35,702 nt of DNA from Acidimicrobiales bacterium (GTDB lineage: Bacteria; Actinomycetota; Acidimicrobiia; Acidimicrobiales; AC-14), in the NCBI GenBank assembly GCA_025463925.1, contig JAODBK010000043.1, forward strand, positions 1 through 35,702, in the 5' to 3' direction. A model generated the notes under the pieces. That model made no database searches. It saw only the letters and a list, made by a program, of their open reading frames with translations, and was not told the DNA's origin. Position numbers and translations under genes: made by a program. Numbering within the stretch: the first letter of the stretch is position 1; every line of letters starts with the position of its first letter. Of the stretch, positions 31,712-35,702 are shown piece after piece.

Positions 31712-32914
31712 ATGCCCGGGCCGCCGATCTACGTCTCGCGGCTGGTGGGCCTCCCGCTGCTCGACGCCGACGGCGCCACCGTGGGTCGGGTCGCCGACGT
31801 GCTGCTCGGCCCGTCGGCCGCGTCCGAGCCTCCTCGGGTGCTGGGCTTCGTCGTGTCCGTCCAGCGGCGCCGCATCTTCGTCGGCGCCGGCCGGATCGCC
31901 GAGGTCGACGCCTCCGGTGTCCGGCTCGCGGGCGGCACCGTCGACCTGCGGCATTTCCGGCAACGACCAGGTGAGCTGCTGGCGACGAGCCTGCTCGACC
32001 GCCGGATCGACGGCGAGACGCTGCACGATCTCGCGCTGGCGCCGTCGGCGACGCGGGCCCGCGCGTGGGAGGTGACCTCGATCGCGCTGGGCAGCGTCGG
32101 ACCACTGCGCCGGCGCCGGACCCATCGCGTCATCGGCTGGCAGGACGCGACATCGTTGTTCGACTTCGGCCCGATCGACCGCGAGATGGCGCGCCTCCGC
32201 GAGATGCATCCGTCCGATCAGGCGGCGGCCCTGCGCGACGTGCCATTGGCCCGGCGCCGCCAGCTGGCCGAGGGCATGGAGGACCAGGAGCTGGCCGACG
32301 TGCTCGAGGAGCTGCCCGAGACCGATCAGGTGGTGCTGCTCGAGGGCCTCGAGGTCGAACGCATCGCCCACGTCCTCGAGGAGATGGCGCCCGACGACGC
32401 CGCCGACCTGCTGGCCGAGATGCCGGGCGATCGCCGGGCTCGCCTGCTGGCGGCGATGGAGCCCGACGAGGCCGACCCGCTGCGCCGCCTCCTGCTCTAC
32501 GCCGCCGACACCGCCGGCGGGCTCATGACGCCCGAGCCGCTGATCCTCCAGCCGACGGCCACGGTGGCCGAGGCGCTGGCCCGCCTGCGCGATCCGGACC
32601 TCCCACCGGCGCTCGCCGCCCAGGTGTTCGTGGTCTCGCCGCCGACGGAGACACCGACCGGCCCGTACCTCGGCGTCGTCGGCTTCCAACAACTGCTGCG
32701 CGAGCCGCCGTCGTCCGAAGTCGGCGCGTGCCTCACCGACTCGCCCGATCCCGTCGGCGCCGACCTGTCCGAGGTCGGGGTGGCCGAGCGGCTCGCGGCG
32801 TACAACCTGCTCGCCGTCGCGGTCTGCGACGACGCCGGCCGGATGCTCGGCGCGGTCAGCGTCGACGACGTCCTCGACCGGACCCTTCCCGCCGGCTGGC
32901 GAGGTCGACCGTGA
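31712..32914 (+). CDS. PRC-barrel, MgtE N-domain and CBS protein without a channel
   Basis: A 400-residue soluble protein. Residues about 6-80 and 90-150 each look like a PRC-barrel (VSRLVGLPLLDADGATVGRV; then LLATSLLDRRIDGETLHDL). Residues 155-265 are an MgtE intracellular superhelical domain with repeated ADVLEELP- and ADLLAEMP-type helices, followed by the linker TAGGLMTPEPL and a CBS pair up to the end. The five-helix membrane channel of true MgtE is absent, so it cannot transport magnesium by itself. It may sense magnesium or nucleotides and regulate a partner. A DUF1003 membrane protein is encoded just downstream. It ends in GTGA, overlapping a short reading frame. Confidence 0.88.
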   Translation: MPGPPIYVSRLVGLPLLDADGATVGRVADVLLGPSAASEPPRVLGFVVSVQRRRIFVGAGRIAEVDASGVRLAGGTVDLRHFRQRPGELLATSLLDRRIDGETLHDLALAPSATRARAWEVTSIALGSVGPLRRRRTHRVIGWQDATSLFDFGPIDREMARLREMHPSDQAAALRDVPLARRRQLAEGMEDQELADVLEELPETDQVVLLEGLEVERIAHVLEEMAPDDAADLLAEMPGDRRARLLAAMEPDEADPLRRLLLYAADTAGGLMTPEPLILQPTATVAEALARLRDPDLPPALAAQVFVVSPPTETPTGPYLGVVGFQQLLREPPSSEVGACLTDSPDPVGADLSEVGVAERLAAYNLLAVAVCDDAGRMLGAVSVDDVLDRTLPAGWRGRP

Positions 32915-33000
32915 GCGCGTCCGCAGGACGCGCGTGGCCCGAGCGGCCCTCTGAGCGGGAAGGCGTGAGCGCGTCCGCGTCCGCCGGCGAGCGGGAAGGC
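32911..33000 (+). repeat. Imperfect tandem duplication between two genes
   Basis: Unit 1 (32911-32964, 54 bases) and unit 2 (32965-33000, 36 bases) both begin GTGAGCGCGTCCGC and both end GAGCGGGAAGGC; the middle differs. Each ends in a ribosome-binding-site-like GGGAAGG just before a start codon (GTG 32965 and ATG 33003), as if a translation initiation region had been copied. Both unit lengths are multiples of three. Confidence 0.8.
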
Positions 33001-33006
33001 CCATGA
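32911..33006 (+). CDS. Possible 31-codon coupling peptide with an internal repeat
   Basis: GTG 32911 overlaps the MgtE-N/CBS stop (GTGA), and the stop at 33004 overlaps the DUF1003 start (ATGA). This gives an uninterrupted frame of 31 sense codons that exactly bridges the two genes. The peptide consists of two related units, VSASAGRAW...SEREG (18 residues) and VSASASAGEREG (12). Nothing resembling a folded domain is visible. It may only carry ribosomes between the genes, or be an accidental frame in a duplicated DNA segment. Confidence 0.3.
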   Translation: MSASAGRAWPERPSEREGVSASASAGEREGP

Positions 33007-33467
33007 AGCGCGCCGGCGACCTGTCGACGCCGCGCAGCGGCCGCAGCCTCGGGATCCACTACGACCCCGAGGCCTTCGGCCGCTTCTCGGAGGCCATCGC
33101 CCGCACCCTGGGCACGGCCCGCTTCCTCGTCCTGCAGACGGGCCTCGTCATCGTCTGGATCTCGGTCAACGTCGTCGCCGCCGCGCTGCGGTTCGATCCC
33201 TACCCCTTCATCCTGTTGAACCTGGCGTTCTCGACGCAGGCGGCCTACGCGGCGCCGCTCATCCTGCTGGCGCAGAACCGGCAGGCCGATCGCGATCGCG
33301 CCATCGCCGAGCAGGACCGCGCGGTCAATGCCCGCACCCAGGCCGAGACCGAGTTCCTCGCGCGCGAGATCGCGTCGATCCGCCTCGCCCTGGCCGACGT
33401 CGTCACCACCGACGACCTGCGCGACGCGGTCGACCGGCTCGCGGCCGCGATGGAGCGGCGCCCGTGA
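33003..33467 (+). CDS. DUF1003 family membrane protein
   Basis: A 154-residue protein of the DUF1003 family. Two transmembrane helices lie at about 38-62 (TARFLVLQTGLVIVWISVNV) and 70-90, with the family's FDPYPFILLNLAFSTQAAYAAP between and across the second helix. A soluble, charged helical tail follows (AQNRQADRDRAIAEQDRAVN), probably coiled. Function is unknown for the family; it is often found next to CBS/MgtE-N and CorA-type proteins, and I infer a role with the gene upstream. The ribosome binding site is the GGGAAGG at the end of the upstream repeat. Its stop overlaps the AlkA-like start by 4 bases. Confidence 0.92.
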   Translation: MKRAGDLSTPRSGRSLGIHYDPEAFGRFSEAIARTLGTARFLVLQTGLVIVWISVNVVAAALRFDPYPFILLNLAFSTQAAYAAPLILLAQNRQADRDRAIAEQDRAVNARTQAETEFLAREIASIRLALADVVTTDDLRDAVDRLAAAMERRP

Positions 33468-34393
33468 TCGAGTCCGAGGCGCCCGACGCCGAGGCCCGCT
33501 TCCGGCCCGGCTGGTCGATCGACCTGCGCCGCTCGCTCGGTCCGATGGCCCGCTGGCCGGCCATGCGGGTCGGGCGCGACGGCATCTGGCGCGCCACCAA
33601 CACCCCGGACGGCCCGGCCACCACCCACGTGTGGGTCGATCGCAACGGCGACGTGCGCATGCGCGCGTGGGGCCCGGGCGCGTCGTGGGCCGGCGCCGGG
33701 CTGCCCGCGCTCGCCGGCGCCGGCGACGACGTCGGCGGCTTTGGCGACGTGGCGGCCCGGCACCCGCTCGTCGCCGACCTGGCCCGTCGCATGCCAGGCC
33801 TCCGGATGCCACGCACCCGCCAGGTGTTCGAGGCGCTGGTGCCGACGGTCATCGAGCAGAAGGTCACCGGCCACGAGGCCCGCCGCTCCTACGCCCGGCT
33901 CGTGCGCACGCTCGGCCGGCCGGCGCCAGGTCCCGGCGCCGCCCTCGGCCTCGTCGTCCCGGCCACCGCCGACGTGTGGGCCGCAACCGCGTCGTGGGTG
34001 TTCCATCGCGCCGGCGTCGAGCGGCGGCGGGCCGACACGGTGCGCGTCGCCGCGACGTACGCCCGGCGGCTCGACGAGGCCGCCTCGTTGCCCATGGAAG
34101 CCGCCCGGCGGAGGCTCACCGCGCTGCCCGGCGTCGGTCCGTGGACCGCGGCCGAGGTCGCGCAGATCGCGCTGGGCGACGCCGACGCCGTGAGCGTGGG
34201 CGACTACCACATCCCCAACACCGTCGCCTGGGCCCTCGCCGGCGTGGCCCGCGGCGACGACGACCGCATGCTCGAGCTGCTCGAGCCCTTCCGCCCCCAC
34301 CGCGGCCGCGTCGTCCGGCTCATCGAGGCCGCCGGCATCGGCGCCCCGAAGTTCGGCCCCCGCAGGCCGATCGACTCGATCGCCGACCGGTAG
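33464..34393 (+). CDS. AlkA-like DNA-3-methyladenine glycosylase (HhH-GPD)
   Basis: A 309-residue HhH-GPD DNA glycosylase that excises alkylated bases. EALVPTVIEQKVTG (123-136) is the conserved helix before the hairpin, LPGVGPWTAAEVAQ (221-234) the helix-hairpin-helix, and D247 in VGDYHIPNTV the catalytic Asp. The N-terminal domain (1-110) is AlkA-like. There is no iron-sulfur cluster Cys set, so it is not an EndoIII/MutY type. The GTG start overlaps the DUF1003 stop (GTGA), so the repair gene is translated with two apparently unrelated membrane-related genes. It converges on the SbcC-like gene with 2 bases between stops. Confidence 0.9.
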   Translation: MIESEAPDAEARFRPGWSIDLRRSLGPMARWPAMRVGRDGIWRATNTPDGPATTHVWVDRNGDVRMRAWGPGASWAGAGLPALAGAGDDVGGFGDVAARHPLVADLARRMPGLRMPRTRQVFEALVPTVIEQKVTGHEARRSYARLVRTLGRPAPGPGAALGLVVPATADVWAATASWVFHRAGVERRRADTVRVAATYARRLDEAASLPMEAARRRLTALPGVGPWTAAEVAQIALGDADAVSVGDYHIPNTVAWALAGVARGDDDRMLELLEPFRPHRGRVVRLIEAAGIGAPKFGPRRPIDSIADR

Positions 34394-34395
34394 CG

Positions 34396-35702
34396 CTAGA
34401 CACCGACGACGCGGGCGGTGGCCCGGCGGCCCGGCAGCCTCACCACCTCGATGGCGCTCGGCATCTCCTCCTTGATGCTGCTGTCGTGGGTGATGACGAG
34501 CACTTGGCGGAACCGGCCCCGCAGTCGTTCGAGCGCCAGCAGCATCCGGGCCTTGCGATCGTCGTCGAGCGGGCCGAAGACCTCGTCGAGCACCAGCAGT
34601 CCCACTTGGCCGCCGGACTGCAGGCGCACGTGCTCGCTGATCGCGATCCGCAGCGCGAGGTTGGCGAGGTCGGTCTCCGATCCGGAGAACCGGCCCAGGC
34701 CGTGCTCGATGCCGTCGTCGGTGATCTGGATCTCGTAGGTCTCCGGGTTGACGTCGAGGGCGTCGTACTCGTGGTCGGTGAGCTCGGCGAACAGCTCGGA
34801 CGCCTGCTGCGCGAGCAGCGGCCCGACCGACTGCACCACCGTATTGCGGAACTCTCCGAGCAACTCGGCGACCCGCCCGGTGTGGCGCACGTCCTCGACG
34901 AGCACCGTCATGTCGGCGTGGCGCACCTCGCCCTCGGCCAGCTTCTCCTTGGCGTTGTCGACCGCACTGCCCGCCCGGGCGGCGCCCACCCGCACGTCCT
35001 CGGCCTCCTTGGCGAGGCGATCGGCCGCCTTGCGGGCGGCGTCGCGCCCGGCCTTCGCGACCGCGAGCGCGTCCTTGTCGAAGCCGACCTTCTTGACCTT
35101 GACGCGCAACGCGTCGCGCGTCGCGGTGAGCTCGTCGATCTTCTCGGAGCGGGCCACGATCTCGTCGGCGATCGCGGGCGAACGCTCGAGCCGGCCCTCG
35201 AGGGTGTGGAGCTCGGCCGACGCCCGCTTGCCGGCGTCCACCTCCCCCAGCAGGCGCGCCAACTCATCGTCGGCCGGCGGCTCGCCGAGGACCGCCAGCG
35301 CGCCGGCGAGCCCCTCTTCGGCCGAGGTCCGGCGGGTGGCCCGCTCCTGCCACGCCGCCCACGCCTGGCGCGCCGCCGCCAACGTCGTCCGCGCCTCGGA
35401 CACCGCGCCCCTCGCCACCGACTCCTGCTGCGCCGCGGCGCGCTGCTCGGTGGCGAGGGCCTCGACCCGCGCCGCGGCATCCTCCACCTCCCGGCGCCGG
35501 TGCGACTGCACCTGCTCGAAGGCGTCGCCGAGGGACTGACCGCACACCGGGCACTCCTCGTCGGGCGACAGCGTCGCCGATCGCGCCGCCGCCGCTTCCG
35601 CCCGCACCAGCTCGTCCTTCGCGGCCCGCAACTGGCCGGCCAGGTCGGCCGCCGCGCCGGCCGCGGCCTCCGATGCCTGGCGGGCCGCCTCGACCACCGA
35701 CT
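34396..35702 (-). CDS. SbcC/Rad50-like SMC-family ATPase, C-terminal part
   Basis: The last 435 codons of an SMC-type ATPase; the start lies beyond the right edge and the frame is open to the end. The zinc hook CPVCGQ is about 50 residues in, flanked by long coiled coils of Ala, Arg and Glu. The C-terminal ATPase half has the signature LGRFSGSETDLANLALRIA, Walker B GLLVLDEVFGPLDDD and the switch LVITHDSS. These identify a Rad50/SbcC-type DNA-end processing protein that pairs with an SbcD/Mre11 nuclease, presumably encoded to the right. The signature reads SGSE rather than the common SGGE. With AlkA next door it makes a small repair neighbourhood. Confidence 0.9.
   Translation of the reverse strand, partial: SVVEAARQASEAAAGAAADLAGQLRAAKDELVRAEAAAARSATLSPDEECPVCGQSLGDAFEQVQSHRRREVEDAAARVEALATEQRAAAQQESVARGAVSEARTTLAAARQAWAAWQERATRRTSAEEGLAGALAVLGEPPADDELARLLGEVDAGKRASAELHTLEGRLERSPAIADEIVARSEKIDELTATRDALRVKVKKVGFDKDALAVAKAGRDAARKAADRLAKEAEDVRVGAARAGSAVDNAKEKLAEGEVRHADMTVLVEDVRHTGRVAELLGEFRNTVVQSVGPLLAQQASELFAELTDHEYDALDVNPETYEIQITDDGIEHGLGRFSGSETDLANLALRIAISEHVRLQSGGQVGLLVLDEVFGPLDDDRKARMLLALERLRGRFRQVLVITHDSSIKEEMPSAIEVVRLPGRRATARVVGV

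Noticed and set aside
31391-33004. A 537-codon minus-strand frame opposite the MgtE-N/CBS gene
   Set aside because: Antisense shadow that crosses gene boundaries and has low-complexity composition.
1-35702. tRNA, rRNA, CRISPR array, insertion sequence, riboswitch or replication origin
   Set aside because: Gaps between genes are all under about 140 bases, and I saw no cloverleaf, regular short repeats, transposase motifs or terminal inverted repeats.

Overview
The window is 35.7 kb of very GC-rich (about 70% by eye), tightly packed bacterial DNA with about 35 protein genes, frequent 1-30 bp overlaps between genes and no tRNA, rRNA, CRISPR array or insertion sequence that I can see. The gene set points to an actinobacterium: a glycogen-to-trehalose pathway (TreX, TreY, TreZ), an LCP-family wall-polymer ligase, a LigC-type ATP-dependent DNA ligase, a DUF1003 protein, GH15 glycosidase, cytochrome P450, Tat components and many GTG/TTG starts. 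Acidimicrobiia is my best guess for the class. That is an inference from the gene mix and style; no marker gene is present.

Layout. 1-3617: the start of an exported protein cut by the left edge, a small acidic protein, then an acyl-CoA synthetase, a ferredoxin-reductase-type flavoprotein and TatA. 3636-7536 (minus): a sugar-isomerase-like TIM barrel, a D-2-hydroxyacid dehydrogenase, a Gfo/Idh/MocA oxidoreductase and a P450, in one likely operon. 7576-8601 (minus): an orphan receiver-only response regulator and a YfcE-like phosphodiesterase. 8640-11461 (plus): a HhH-PHP phosphoesterase overlapping a GH15 glycosidase. 11495-17929 (minus): treX-treY-treZ, with a divergent glycogen-binding (CBM48) protein and fdhD on the other side. 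19107-21655: a LysM/M23 wall hydrolase, LigC ligase and MobA. 21635-25130 (minus): quinone oxidoreductase, membrane GAF histidine kinase and SDR dehydrogenase. 25182-27213 (minus): RidA-like protein, lipoprotein and LCP protein. 27248-31667 (plus): FAH-family hydrolase, ABC ATPase and two surface phosphoesterases. 31712-34393 (plus): a PRC/MgtE-N/CBS protein, DUF1003 membrane protein and AlkA-like glycosylase. 34396-end (minus): an SbcC/Rad50-like ATPase cut by the right edge.

How the genes work together. TreX debranches glycogen, TreY converts the ends of the freed chains to maltooligosyl-trehalose and TreZ releases trehalose. The neighbouring GH15 enzyme and the CBM48 protein plausibly belong to the same glycogen/trehalose economy. 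LCP, lipoprotein, M23 hydrolase and the two phosphoesterases act at the cell surface; one phosphoesterase has a Tat signal and a C-terminal membrane segment, the next a Sec signal and an LPVTG sortase tail. LigC, AlkA, SbcC and the HhH-PHP protein are DNA-maintenance functions scattered through the window.

The most striking regulatory feature is a repeated promoter layout: TANNNT followed after 6-8 bases directly by the start codon, with no room for a ribosome binding site. It is present at nine genes and implies leaderless mRNAs; it also fixes several start codons. A second unusual structure is a 31-codon repeat-containing reading frame linking the MgtE-N/CBS and DUF1003 genes through GTGA and ATGA overlaps.
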